Assembly: GCA_963978545.1 (NCBI GenBank)
Contig: OZ021726.1
Span: 33,080,459 to 33,144,458, forward strand
Direction: 5' to 3'
DNA from: Linyphia triangularis
Lineage: Eukaryota > Arthropoda > Arachnida > Araneae > Linyphiidae
Length of the DNA stretch: 64,000 bases
This document shows positions 38,171 to 52,200 of the stretch, piece by piece. The number at the start of each line of letters is the position of its first letter. The stretch's first letter is position 1. Both the position numbers and the translations under genes were made by a program. The notes below the pieces were generated by a model. That model searched no databases. It saw only the letters and a program-made list of their open reading frames with translations, and was not told the origin of the DNA.

Positions 38171-41100
38171 TATAAATCATTTATACGAAACTTATCACTT
38201 AAACAAAGGAATTTAGAGCCAGGAAGGAAAATTGAAACCACGGGGAACGTTGCCTTTCGCCAAAGGACTTACTAAATCTAATTCCACACAAAAACTAGAA
38301 TATATGTTTTGAACACCATTAATTACATTTTTCTTAAGAAAGTTTCAATATAGAATTTCAGGACTTAGCTGGCTTTATTTCTAACCCAAGGGGTTAATAC
38401 AGATAAAAAACATGATATCGAAAAAACAATTATATAACAAACACAATTATATAACAAACACAATAATATAACATTTTAAATAAAAAAAAAGTCATATTTT
38501 TTTTTATAAGTTAATCGGCACATCTGAAATTTTTTGAAGGATAACGTAAAGTTAATTTTCTTTTTGCTTGAAATAACAGTGGTGCTAATTGAATTAAAAG
38601 AAGCTATCTATTTGGTCACATTTGCCTTACTTTATGCTAGATGGATATGCATTCTTTTACATTTTTACCATAAAAACAAATATTTTTACAATAAATCCCT
38701 TACATTTATAGCCAAATTTTATGCAACGTTTTTAAGTGATTTTGAGCTTCGATCGAGTTTTCATAGTGTTAGACCTCTACAAAGAAATTCCACGCCATTG
38801 GCGGGTTTTTTTTATGCCTAATACTTGATAAAATCCATTCCCATAGACAACAAGTCTATATGCCAAGTTTTAGCTCGATTTAATGACAGCAAGTGGTTTA
38901 ATTAGCCCTCCTAAGACTTCCCCATTACGGCCGACCAAACGGTATAGTGGTTAGCGTGCTAACTTCTAGACCGCGAGGTTGCGATTTCGAGTCCCGAGTC
39001 GAGGCATGTATGTTTGTAAATACACTGGTGTGCAAAACTTAAGAAACAGGTGGTTTTTTGCCATAACTCCACGATAAATCATCTGAGAGACATGAAATTC
39101 AGAAATGAGGGAGAATATTATGTACGTAAAGGATGACGAAAGTATCGGCGTTGAAAAAGGAATACAATGCATACAGTATGGAATCAAACAAAAACAAGCT
39201 TTATTGAACGAATAGTATCGTGACTCATGATTGTCTATCCAAGAGGAAGAATAACAAGCAGATGTTCCTTAATAGAGGATATGCCCTCCCCTCACTGCAA
39301 TGGTTGCTTCGCACCGTCTCCACATACTCAGAACCAGCTGGTGCAACATTTCTTGCGGTAGGAGTGCCCATTTCTCAATCAGCATCTGTTTGAGTTGTTG
39401 GGTGTTCTCCGGAGGATCTAAGCGTGCTGCAATGCGTCTCCCCAAAGCATCCCACACATGTTCGATGGGATTTAAATCTGGGGAGTACGCTGGCCAATCC
39501 ATTCGAGTGATATCTTCACTTTCCAGTAGCTCCTCAACAGCAAGAGTCTGGTGTGGCCGTTCATTGTCATCCATAAAAATGAAGTCTGGGCCAATGGCAA
39601 CTCGGAACAGACGCACATGGGGAAGGAGTACCTCCTCACAATAGCGATCCCCTGTTACAGACCCTCTGTAGAAAACGTGGAGCTCAGTTCGCCCGTTCAG
39701 CATAATGCCTCCCTAAACAAGAACTCCAGGACCATTGTTACGGTGTCTTTCCTTGACGTTACTGGGATAAAACCGGGTCCCGATTTCTCTCCAAATCAAA
39801 ACGAGTTGAGAATCGCTTCCGGTACTGAACCGACTCTCATCCGTAAAGAGGACACGACTCTATTGATCAGTTGTCCATTTTTTGTGCTCTCTGCACCACT
39901 GTAAACGGTGGCGTCGGTGGCCAACTTTCAACGGGAGGCAGCGTTTAGGACGGCAGGCGAATAGGCCACCTTTGTGAAGGCGTCTCTCCACAGTAAACCG
40001 CGACACTTGTTGCCCCGTTGCTGTACAGAGTTGCTGAGCAATGGCGCTTGCTGACTGCTGTCAGCCTCTTTTCTAGTGCAGGACGATATATCGATCATCC
40101 CTTGCAGTTGTCGTCCTCGGGAGGCCACCACCAACCTTTTCAACAGCTGAACCTGTGGTTTGGAACGCTTTCTAAGCGCGCGAAATGACACTTTTGTTGA
40201 TACTGATCTCTGCAGCTACACTGGTGACAGTATGCCCCTCCTCCAGCTTTCCGATCATTCTTCCACGTGTGAAGTCGTCCAGGTGATTTCTTCTAGCCAT
40301 ATTTCATGAACTGACTCACTGGCACTTGCAGCGAATATGTTGAATTGCGTCTCCGTCCTTCCTTTTATTCTACTGTTAAGCTGCGAGCGCCGACATCACG
40401 CGTTTTGCGTACGCTCACGTCGCCTCTGACGTTTCGTTCCTGATATTTGCATACACATGACGTTTCTACTGACTTACGTGTTCATTGTACTGATCTCCAG
40501 ACCTCTTTTTCTGCAATTTCATGGCTATCTGCTAAATTTTTACATTGTTGCTTAAGTTTTGCACACCAGTGTATATGTTGGCATGTCTAATGACGAATGT
40601 TTCGGCGCATTATAGCCCTCGTGTTGCTGACGGTGCCAGATAATCTGAAAACAACCAACCAACCAAACGGTATAGTAGTTAGCGTGCTAGCTTCTAGACC
40701 ACGAGGTTGAGGGTTCGAGTCCCGTGTAAGGCATGGGTGTTTGTAAATGTATGTTGGCTTGTCAAATGACGAATGTTTCGGTGCATTATAGCCCTCGTGT
40801 TGCTGACGGCGCCAGATAATTTGAAAATAACCAACCTACTTCCCCGTCACGAACAAAATAGAAGTTTATATAAAGGATTTAAAATCCAACTCATTTCAAG
40901 TGAACGTTGGAAAAAAAATGGAAACCTCTCATTCCACATGATGGCAGCCCGACAACCATCACATCTCCTGATTTTTGAAAGAAACACCTTTAACATTATA
41001 TCAAACCTTATAATTCATTTACGTCTTTTCATAGTTCAATCCTTTTCCTCGAACCAGCTAACTCAAATAATCCCAAACCAAATAGTCATCTACCTTCGTT

Positions 41101-44100
41101 GTCCTTTTCTTGGTCTTTTTCCAAGGCAGTGCGAACGCGGACGTCTTCCGAGTCCGTTCTCGCTTGGTCGAGTTCCCAGTACAGTGTCTCTCTGTCCACA
41201 GCTGAAACTGTTTCTCCACGTTCGAAATGGTGCACTCGCCCTCTTTGAAATCCTGCATCAAGTCCAGGAGTTCCTGCTGACTGGGACTGAGGCCTTTCTT
41301 CAGAAGGGCCCGTAAATTCCCCGATACTTTGTCATCTGAAATGTGAGAGTAAGTGAAGACTGAATTTCAAGAGAAAAAGCATCGTAAATAGATATATACA
41401 CATATTGTACATCCTTGCTAGCGGAATAAAAATTCAAAGATGGTATTTCACCAATGTCAAATGAAATTTTGTGGGATGGCGATTCTACTGTTTATCCCAA
41501 TATGCAAACGTAACATCTCCTTAAATTGAATATTTTACTTAAAAAAATGTTGGGTTACTTAAGATGTTTAGTGTTCACTTTTACATGGGTAATAGAGTCA
41601 CATGTTACTAGGAGAATAGGGTCACATATAAAATGTTTTACAGTTTTCACTTCCAAACAGTTTAGTAAAAAAATATATTTTGAGATGGAACTAATGCATA
41701 TTCCCCCTCAAAGCATACTGCCCTAACTTACCTTAAACTTGTTTTGGTTCAGAAAGAAATTTTTGTCCACAATTTTTAATCACAAGGTCATAATTGAAGA
41801 GCTTAAACTGATATTACAATTCTAGACGGTACATCCATAAGCTTTTCAATTAAATTTTTTTTTAAATGTGTGTTTTATATCATGAACAGAAGCAATCAAT
41901 ACTTAGGCAAGCAACACGTTATTAGGCAAATATGTACAGGGAAGTTCATTTTCATTTATTTAGGTATCTTTTAATTACAGACATAGTTACATTCCATACA
42001 ATTACGATTGCATTTGAACAACACATTAAAAAATATCAACACATTGAACAAAAATCTTTTTACATCTAAGATTTACTACTAACATTATTCACTTTGTTGA
42101 ACTTTCATACTTAAGTTTTCAAGAAATTTTCCTGTATGAATGTTTTGGATCATAAAAGAAATTTTCATCCTCAATTCTCAATCACAAAACCATAATTTAA
42201 GAGCTTAGTAAATGAACAGTTTGTAACGCGACCTTACTGAAACACTAACGGTTCATCCCCTAAGCCCTTCGATTATATTTTTTAAATTGTCAACATATTA
42301 AATCACGCTCTTTTTGTTGACAATGTAACTTGCGTTTAATGGGAACAGCTGTTTTGATTTAAGGATATGTAATATAAGTTTGCATTACTATTTCAATACA
42401 TTGTGTTTGTAAATTTATGGCAGTGTAAGTAAGGTTTTGTAATAGAAGATTTCAAGTCTGAAATCTCATACGTTTACTTAAAAAATTTTAAGAGTTTAAG
42501 ACTAATTTAATTTCTTTTTTAATTTCAATTATCCGTATGTTACGTAGAGTAATGAAAGTATTGTTCTCGGTAAAAAAAAAAAGTAAAAAAAAAATGTCTT
42601 GCATTTTTTCTTTTCACGTTGTGGAACATCCTGACTTTAAAAAAGTGGTCTAGAAAAAAAAATGTCTGTGTGTACGTGGTCAGCATAACTCTCGGAAAAA
42701 TTGACCTACTTTGTTTAAATTAAATTTAACGTATGGGTTAGTGGTGGCCATGGGACCTGCCATTACGGTTTTCGACAAAATTACGCATGCGCATAAGATA
42801 GCTGCCATTGAAAAAAATTCATGTTTTCAGTAATTGCTAAAAAACGGCCCTAACGATTTTGATCAAAATCGCTGTGGTAAAGCCCCCTGAGGTATTTTAA
42901 ACATCCCCACATCCGAAATTCCCACAAAAATGCAATAAATGCGTAAATAGTTAAAAAACAAATGTTTTTAACATAGTGTTCTATTCCCTTTAGCATCGCT
43001 CATTAACGACCGTTTTTCTTGCGTTTCTGTTTTACTTACAAGGAAAGATAGTGTAAAAATTATCGAAAAGTATACCGCCAAACTGGCCATTTTTTCTATA
43101 CGAGTGATGAAAATATAAAAACAGTAAATAACACCGATCCGAGTCCGTATAATATTGTAATTGAAAGTTGTGCCATGTTCCACACCCCTAGTTTACTTAA
43201 GAGATTTTATGTTTGGTGAAAACAGTGAATAATATGATTAATTCTTGCCAAATGAAGTTTGTAAAAATCAAGTTATCTATTAGTATTTTTGATTTTAAAA
43301 AAACATATTTCATGAGGAAGAAACTTTCATTTTTTCCCCCAAGAAATTCAACATTTCTCATTCACAAATCTAGGAGTAAATTATAATGCGTTGATTTTTA
43401 TGTTAATCTATACCGCATGATAGCGAAAATATAGCAACACTCAACATTGATTTGAAATTATTAAACTATTTTAACCTAAGAAATTAAAGAATTAATTAAA
43501 AAAACTGCATTTTCCGTTAATTTAAAATGGTTTTCCAACAATATAATACTTAATCGGTGAAAAAAATATACTTTAAAAAAATATGATCTCTTATTTTCAA
43601 ATGAGATAACTTCAAATAAAAATCGACAATAAAATCTACATCTCTCCACTGCTTGAGATGAAACCATTTGAAACCTGTTTGTCTTACCAAACTAACTCTA
43701 TAAAGAGAGTGTCATTAACATTTTTCACTGTATATTTGTAGTGATTACCTTATTTTATTTTCAATTTAATTTTAAGAGTTACCTAGTGTTACGGATGCAT
43801 ATCGTTCAGTGGAGAAATTGCTGTTGATAGGGGGGCTCCGATTTTCAACTCCCTCGTCCCATGGCAATGCATTCCCCATGAATGAGTGCCGCAAGCCTAA
43901 CAGAAGTTTTTCGTGAGGCTTTATATCTATTCAAAGAATAAAAAACATTCAAATTAGTAATAAATTACTATAAAAAGCCATTTATTTATATTATAAGCAA
44001 ATATTTATGTAGTCTCACAATAGTAAGCATCCAAAACAAAAAATTTATGTTTATAACGTATTTACATTGAGTAAAACCAGAAAAGTTACTCTATAAATTT

Positions 44101-46216
44101 CAATAAACTAAAATACAGAATATAACAAAACTACACTTTTAGGCATTTTGCAAAAAAAATCTTTAAATTTCTTTAAAATAAATATTGCGTAATTTGCTAA
44201 GTTATCTTGTAAAACGTCCACAGAAAATATCAAACTGTTCTGCCTTATTGAATCAGTCAATTCGATGACTGACTACGATTGAGTAATTTGCTAAGTTATC
44301 TTGTAAAACGTCCACAGAAAATTTCAAACTGTTCTGCCTTATTGAATCAGTCAATTCGATGACTGACTATGACCTGATCAAAAGGGCTTTCGCTTTTCTT
44401 TATTTTAATTCAGATAAACATTTTTCAGATTTGATTTCAGTTATATTTTTATGGATTTTATTTCAGATAGATTTTTATGAATATTATTTCCCATAGATTT
44501 TGATTGACTTTATTTCAGTTTTAAAAGTTTGGTTTCAGATATATTTTTATGGATTTATTTTATTATACTTTTGTAGACGATATTTAAGGTAGACTTTATA
44601 AGATTTATTTTGAGTACACTTTTTAGATGTCATTTAATATACCATTTTATATAAACTTTTTATACATTATTATTAGATGGATTTTTTATCGATTTAATTT
44701 CAAACCAATTTTTTATAATATAAACAAATCGTACCTCTAAGTCCAGGTCCACCTCCCATGTCCATATAATGTCCATCACTTGTGCGCAGAAATGAAGTTG
44801 GAAATAACGTTGGGGGCAAAGAGAGCGAACGGCTAGTACACCGAAGTCGAAGGACATCTGCGTCAATGTTGAAGAAATCACAAAATAAAATACAAAAATA
44901 TAAGAATCAAACATGTTTCATCAGTGGCGGCTCGTGCACTAGAGACAGTACAGCCGGGCTGTATCTAAATGTATTGCTTCAAAACTAAAATTATATATTT
45001 TACAATTTTCTAAAATGAAGATCTAATTTCTGAGGTAAGTATTAAAAAAATCCTATAAACAGCGAACTTCTTGTCTCAATAAACAGTTTACAAGAAAAAA
45101 AACATTTCCAATCAAGGTGATCTTCCTCTGCACAGCAGCCGTGTGTTCCTGAAACGCGTTTCGGCTGACAGCTAGTTCGCAGTTTTCCAACTTTGGCTGA
45201 CCTTGAGAATTCGATGAACTCATTGGCTCGTGTGTGAGTGGGTGAGGATGTGTGGGAGGGAGGGAAATGAGCATTTCTTAGAATTTTCTCCACGAAATGA
45301 AAATAGTTTCCGTGATAAGTTTATATATGTGGTGTCTTGTTACTTCTTAAGTTCAAACTAAAACTGATAATTGAACCATTTTGAAACATGGAGACCAGGT
45401 ATAAGTAAGTTTAAATAAGTTATATTTTTCAATTTTTTTTCTCATATTGCTTTTAAATGTTGAAAGGAAACTTTTCTTTTCAGTAATTAAGATTAGAGAG
45501 TTTCCATTCATGAATGATTGTGGGAATGGGGAGGGGGGGGGGCACTGTTCCGGTCTCCCTAACATTTATGACCACGGACCGCCACTGTGATTCATGTTTC
45601 CATTTCAATAGTCACCCATTTAGTAATTGTAATGATTATTTCTGACTTTAAGAGGATGTTCTAGTAAGGATCATTTCCTATACTCGCTATGTTACAAGCT
45701 TCTAGTCCAGTGCATTTAGAAACTACTTTCTATAAAATCTTGAAATTTGGAGAGTAGATATGGAAAGGATCACTTAATGAAATAGCATGAATTGTTTTCA
45801 TTTGATATCTATCTATTATAAATGAAAATTAAAATAACAAAATACAAAACTAGGTGGAACCACTGCATATGCATTGACTTGAGGATTTCAAATATAATTA
45901 AAATATATTAGACGCTATGTTCGAGTTTTCAATTTATGTCATTTCTTGAAGTGATAATTTTCATACCTTCTCACCAAATTTCAAAATTTTAGACAAAGTA
46001 GTTTCTAAATGCACTGGGCTAGAAGATTGTAACATTGTAAATATAGGAAATTATCCTTACTATGATTTTCTCTGAACTTATTTCGGTATAAATAATTACC
46101 AGTAATTCAGTTCCTGTGAACTATGAACTGATAAGTTATAACGTATAAAATGACATTGTTGTGGTTTTTCGTACAAAAATTTATCACTAAACCCTATTTA
46201 AGTTTCAAATATGAAG

Positions 46217-46284
<68 letters not shown>

Positions 46285-49200
46285 TACCGTTTTTAATTCA
46301 TTTCAAACAGTAATGGGTAAAATAAATTCCCTGTAATATAATTCGGATCTAACGTTTTATTAAGTGAGAGAATAGGAAAACTTTACAAAGTTTCATTAAT
46401 TCCTAAAATAACATAATTTCTAAATCGAACATAAAAAAAAAAAATGGTACTCTTCGGTTAGACGAGTACCAGTTGGCACAGTTGGCGTCAAGCCTAAATG
46501 TTTACATAAATGTATCACGAAGTCTAAATTTTTGCAATTTGTTATAGTGTTACTGTATCCACCCTATAACGGTTTGTTATAGGAATTTTGAAGGATTTGA
46601 AGGTTGTTAGTTTGGATGAGTTATCGTTTCAATTTGGTACCCATCTAATAACGAATTCTAAATAAAATAGTACAAAATAGATTATTTGTTTAGAAAGAAA
46701 AAGTAAATAAAATAGCCAAAATGCAAATTCTTTGTGTCAGAGAAGTGTTTATTTATTTTAAACTAAAATCTCACCTGTTTCCTCAACAAGATAGGAGTCC
46801 ATGCGATTTGAAGCATCCATTTCTGGTAGCTTGAAAATTGAACTCCTGCGTAAAGGGACATTCTGAAGAAAGAAGAAATATTTTATAATGTATTAATTTA
46901 TTCGCTACCCTTCATAAAACTAAATCTAAAATTATTTCTGATATCAAACTTTTACACTAAGTAAACGCTCTATTTATTTTAATTTATATTACTTTATTTT
47001 GAAAACTGATAAATGTCAAAATAAATGTCAAAGCGTTGTTTCATTATAATTGTTTAATTATTTCAAAAATGTATTCAAATTAAAACTTCTCATACATTTC
47101 CAAAGGTTTGAGTATAAGTAAATAAAAGCGTTTTAAAATTGCATGTGCAAAGTTTTAAACCAGTGCCATAAGTAAATTCTGAAAAAAGTACACAAAAAGA
47201 TATTTTTAGCATTTTGAATTGAGTTTCAATTGAGTCTTTGGACCCTCTTAATAAAGTTCATTCCTGAACAATCAAACAATTAAAATGGTTAAATAATTTC
47301 TAATTACTGGGTCGATTTGTTTTTGAATTTCAATCAATGATGACTTCCTACTTGCATCTACATCAGCAGCTACAGATGTCTTATCACGGATCAGCAGACT
47401 CAGTTCTTCCAATCCGTAATGCTCGCAAAGCTCTTTCAAGTCGAGATCAGCTTTCTCATTTCGTGTAACTGAAAGATATAATCCACAAGTGTGGTGAATA
47501 ATTTGATGACAAAAAATAAATAGAATCTATATTCAAATATGGACAATTCTCACATTCTTTGTTATTCGATTCTAAATGTTTCGAAAAGGTCAGAACCACA
47601 AGAATTTCTATTCTGTGTGCTGTATTTTTATATTTATTTTTTATTTGCAATTTAAGTTTGCGTATCAGAATTTAAGTATCAGAATTTTGGCGGAGAAACG
47701 ACACAATTTGGTGCAAATCGGATGTGACGTCATTTGGTCCGAAATAGTTTGACAGCTCCTTCTAACCCCGTAGCGGGTGAGTTGTTTAATTTGTAGTTAC
47801 GTGCGCTAACGAGGAGTCGAACTCGGGACTCCAAGATCGGAAGACAGGTGCGCTAACCACTAGGCAAAAGTGTTCACAGGTGCCTAGATGTTGTTATAGT
47901 TGTGTCTAGATGTTTATATCTGTCATTTGTACTCGAGACCACCACAAACTGTCATCATCGAATTCTGCGCAGATCCTTATTTTATTTTAAGATTATTTCA
48001 TTCCTTCTTAGGAAGTCAAATATTTATTACACGTATTGTATTGTTCCAATGTGTAAAAGCACAACTATAACAACTTCCAATAACATATTCAACTCTGGGC
48101 TACGGAACAAAAATATGCGTAAAAAGTGGTATCACGCAATGAAGAGGGACGATAATAGTAACTCATAAAAATAAATTTTATATGCATAGTCAATTATCAT
48201 GAGCAATTGCAAGTTATTGAGCTTAGATCGAGTTTTCATAGTGTTTGACCATTGCGAAGAAAATATCCATTCCAAACTTATTTGCTAACTATTTTTGCTC
48301 CCAAAACTTGATTGAATATATAGTCATCCACAACGAGTTTATTTGCCAAAATTCAGCTGGCAACGGAAATTGGGTGACAGAAAATACGTTAATTAGCCCA
48401 CCGAATATATATATATATACATTTCGTCAACATTAATAGAGGAAGATTTGGTCATAAAACATCGCAAAATTGAACACGTTTGGATTAAGCTTGGTATCTG
48501 AATAATAAAACCTGAGTAAAAGCTTATAAGACTGACGTAAGGAAATAAAAAACGTATGTAAAAGCGCCCTTTGCATTACAGTCCCAAATCTTGATAGAAA
48601 GCATGTTATCGAAAAAGAGTTTACCTGCCAACTTTCAGATCGATTGGGATGACATGAAGTAGGTTATTTGGTTATTTGGTTTGACGCTGGATTCTTGCTC
48701 CGCAAGGTGCGTGCTTGTTCCAGTCTTCTTCCACAAAGAAATTTTATTATGCACTTTTTTTTTTTTTTGAGAGAGAGATTATATTATTTCCACTTTTTTC
48801 CTTTCTTTTTCCTAAGATTACACATTTCTTGTTTGGAGTTTCTGCTTAAATTAATTTTTCAGCCTTCTCTAGAAATTTGCAGAGTGCATCAATTTTCTTT
48901 TGTCCTTGATCGGACCAGTCCATGATCCAATCGTAGCACAAAGGGATGCAACCAAGCCTTTTTCTCATGTTTTGCCGTTGGGTAATGTATTTGTCACATT
49001 CCAAGATGAAATGTTCTGGGGTTTCTGGTTTATTGCAAGAGTTGCAGAGAGGAGAAGTGGCAAGGTTGAAACGGTGGAGAGATGCATTGAGGGTGGTGGA
49101 CTTGGTTTTTAGGCGAGCAAGTTGAACGTCCATAAGTCTGTTGGGGGAGTACTTTTCTAACCAATTGGATGATGGTTTGATCCAGGGAAATCTTTTAGAA

Positions 49201-52200
49201 TAAATATTCTGGTTCCAGTTGTGGATTTGTGCAAGGTTATTTTTGCGTTTTATTTCTTTGATGATATCTTCCGGGGAGATGAGGGAACAAATAAAGTCTT
49301 TTGAGGTCGCTTGTCGTGCAGTTTGGTCTGCGAATTCATTTTCAGGAATTCCGATATGAGCTGGGATCCAAACTAACTCACATGTGTCTATTGTTGACGA
49401 TAAGTTATAGAAGGAGTTAGCGAGGAGAAGGCTGACTTTGGGTGATTTGAGATTAAGGTGTTGAAGGGCGAGAACGTTCGATTTGCTATCTGTGAGAATA
49501 ATTATTTTTTTTGCTTTATCTTTAAAGTGTTTCAGGGCAAGATCAATTGCCAGAGCTTCAGCGGTGTAAATAGAATTGAGGTTTGGAATTCTTCCCGAAG
49601 CGGTGATTTTTGTATTGAGGTTAGCCGCTGCGATAGCAGTTGAGTCGGCGGTTTTAGATGCATCTGTGGAGATGATAAAAAAATCACCCCAGTGATCCTT
49701 TTTATGCTCTTCGAATAAGGTGCGAATATTGTTTGGTGGAAGATCTGATCGTTGGAAAATGAGGTTGTCAGCATGAAAGATGATATTTGGGGGTAGCGTT
49801 TTAGGGAAGATGGCTGTTATTATGTTTTTGTTGTCAATATTGAAGCTATTAAGAAGTGACAGTAGTCTTTCCGATAGTGTTTTTTGATTGCTGTTATGTG
49901 TGTTGAGATTTCTAATGTTTCCGAAGATAATGTTAAGTGGGGAAAGTTTTCCTAAAGCAAAGGTGCGGATGCAAAAGATGTCGGTGAGGAGGTTATGCCG
50001 AGCCAGCAGGGAGGAAGCGCCAGCCTCCATCAGCAGGATAGGAATGGGCGTCCAGCGTGGTAGTCCCGTTGCGGCACGAAGTGCTGCGTAATAGGAGGTT
50101 TCAATGGATTTTTTATCAGTTTGGCTTGCCGAGATCCATGTTTGGCAACCAAAGTCGAAAATACTTCTAATTGTGCTATTTACAATTTTGACTAAGTGGT
50201 GGGAACGGGCTCCCCAACGCTTCCCGGCAATAACTTTAAGGATGCTAGTTCTGTTAAAAGCTTTCTTTTTCAGGACTTGGAAGTGAGTTTGGAAGGATAA
50301 GTTGCTCGTTAGGTGGATGCCAAGGAACTTGATAGAGGTTGTCCAAGGGATGATACAGCTGTTATAGGTTAAATTAAAATTCGGTGGGGTGCGCCTTCGA
50401 GAAAAGTTAATCAACTCGCTCTTTTCGGGAGAGATGACCATCTTCCACTCGTTACACCATCTGTGGATGAAATGGAGAGCGGTTTGAAGTTTCCTTTGGA
50501 TTATGTCCCAGTTGTTGCCATGGTAGTACAGAATAATGTCATCTGCAAATATGAGGCATTTAATTCCAAATGGGAGGATTTTGAAAATGTCAGCTATATA
50601 AATGAGGAACAGGGTTGGTGACAAAACGCTCCCCTGCGGGAGTCCTCTGAAACTAGAAAGAGGGGTCGAGAGGGTTCCTCTCCATTTTACTTGGATTTCC
50701 CTTCCGAACAGGAAATCTTTGATCCAAAGGGCTGGGTGGCCGCTAATACCGATTTGTGTGAGTTTTAAAATGAGGCCGTCAATCCATACGTGGTCGTAGG
50801 CGGCTTTGAGATCCAGGACAACTGCTGCAATAAACTCTTTTTTACTTCTTGCTTTTTGTATATCGTTTATGAGAATGGAGTGGTTGGCTTCACAACCTCG
50901 AAATGGGAGAAAACCAGAATGGCGCTGTTGAATTTTGGGGGAGTTAAGGATGATCGGGATGATGCGTTGAAGGATCATACGTTCTAGCACTTTCACTAAA
51001 ACTTGAGTTAGGGCGATGGGTCTGTAAGAAGTGGGGGAGTCATGGGGTTTATTCTTTTTGTGAATCGGGATGATGATAGATTGTTTCCAACGTTCGGGGA
51101 CGCAACCGGAGGTCCAGCTGCGGTTGTATATGTTAAGCAGGTTTTGAAGGAGGTGGGAGGGGAGAGATTTAATAAGTTTGGCAGAGATTCCATCTGGTCC
51201 AGGGGTTGTGTTATTAGTTTTATTTAACCCGTTCAAGAGTTCTTTGTAGGTAAAGGGGTTATCAAGGGGGATTTGCACCGTACCACTCAAGTCTATAGGA
51301 ATGCATTCTTTGACTCTTGCCTTGATCAAGGTGGTTACCAGGCAATTTGCTTGAGCCAGTGGTGAAGTAATGCTCATGCCTCCAACTTGGAGGGTGTTGA
51401 TGGAGGGTGGAGAGTTTGATTCTCTCTTAGTAATGGCTTTAAGGATACGATAGATCGACCCGGTATTGCCTGCCTCGTCACAGACCTTGTCCCAGAATTC
51501 CCTTTTCAAATTTGAAATAATGTTTTTCAGTTCGGCACAGATTTTTTTATAAGTAATAAATGCATTTTTGGAGAATTTGCTTCGTGCGATTTTAAGGAAT
51601 CTCCGCTTTTTTTGTAGGAGGTGGGTGCATTTAGATGTCCATCAAGGGCAGTTTTGATTTGGATGATTTTTTTGTATTCTGATGTTTTTTTCCATGGTTG
51701 ATTTGCAGATTTCTACCAGTTGGTTTAGAGTCAAATTTGACTCGATTGGTTCGGATTGTAGGTCTCGTTCAATTGCGGGCCAGTTGTAACGAGTTCTCGA
51801 GTTATTTCTTTTAGATTGATCCCCGAGGGAGATGGAGATCGGGAAGTGATCGCTGTCGAAGAGGTCGTTAAAGACAGACACAGATACATCCTGCGATATA
51901 TTCGTAGAGCATAAAGTTAGGTCGATTAGGGTTTGGTTGCCCCTGGGAGAGATGTGAGTTGGTATTTCAGAATTCATGAGGATAATGTCATGATTTTCAA
52001 TCCATTCGACCAGGGTGCACGAGCTTTGGGAATTTCTCTCTGCACCCCAGAGGGTGTGGGAGGCGTTAAAGTCCCCTAATATAATTAGGGGGGTGGGTGC
52101 AACCCGCAATATGTTCCTTAGCCATTCTTTACCGAAGATTCCCCTCGGCGCATATAAATTGACAATGGCGATTACTTTATTTTTATATTGGGTTCTGATA

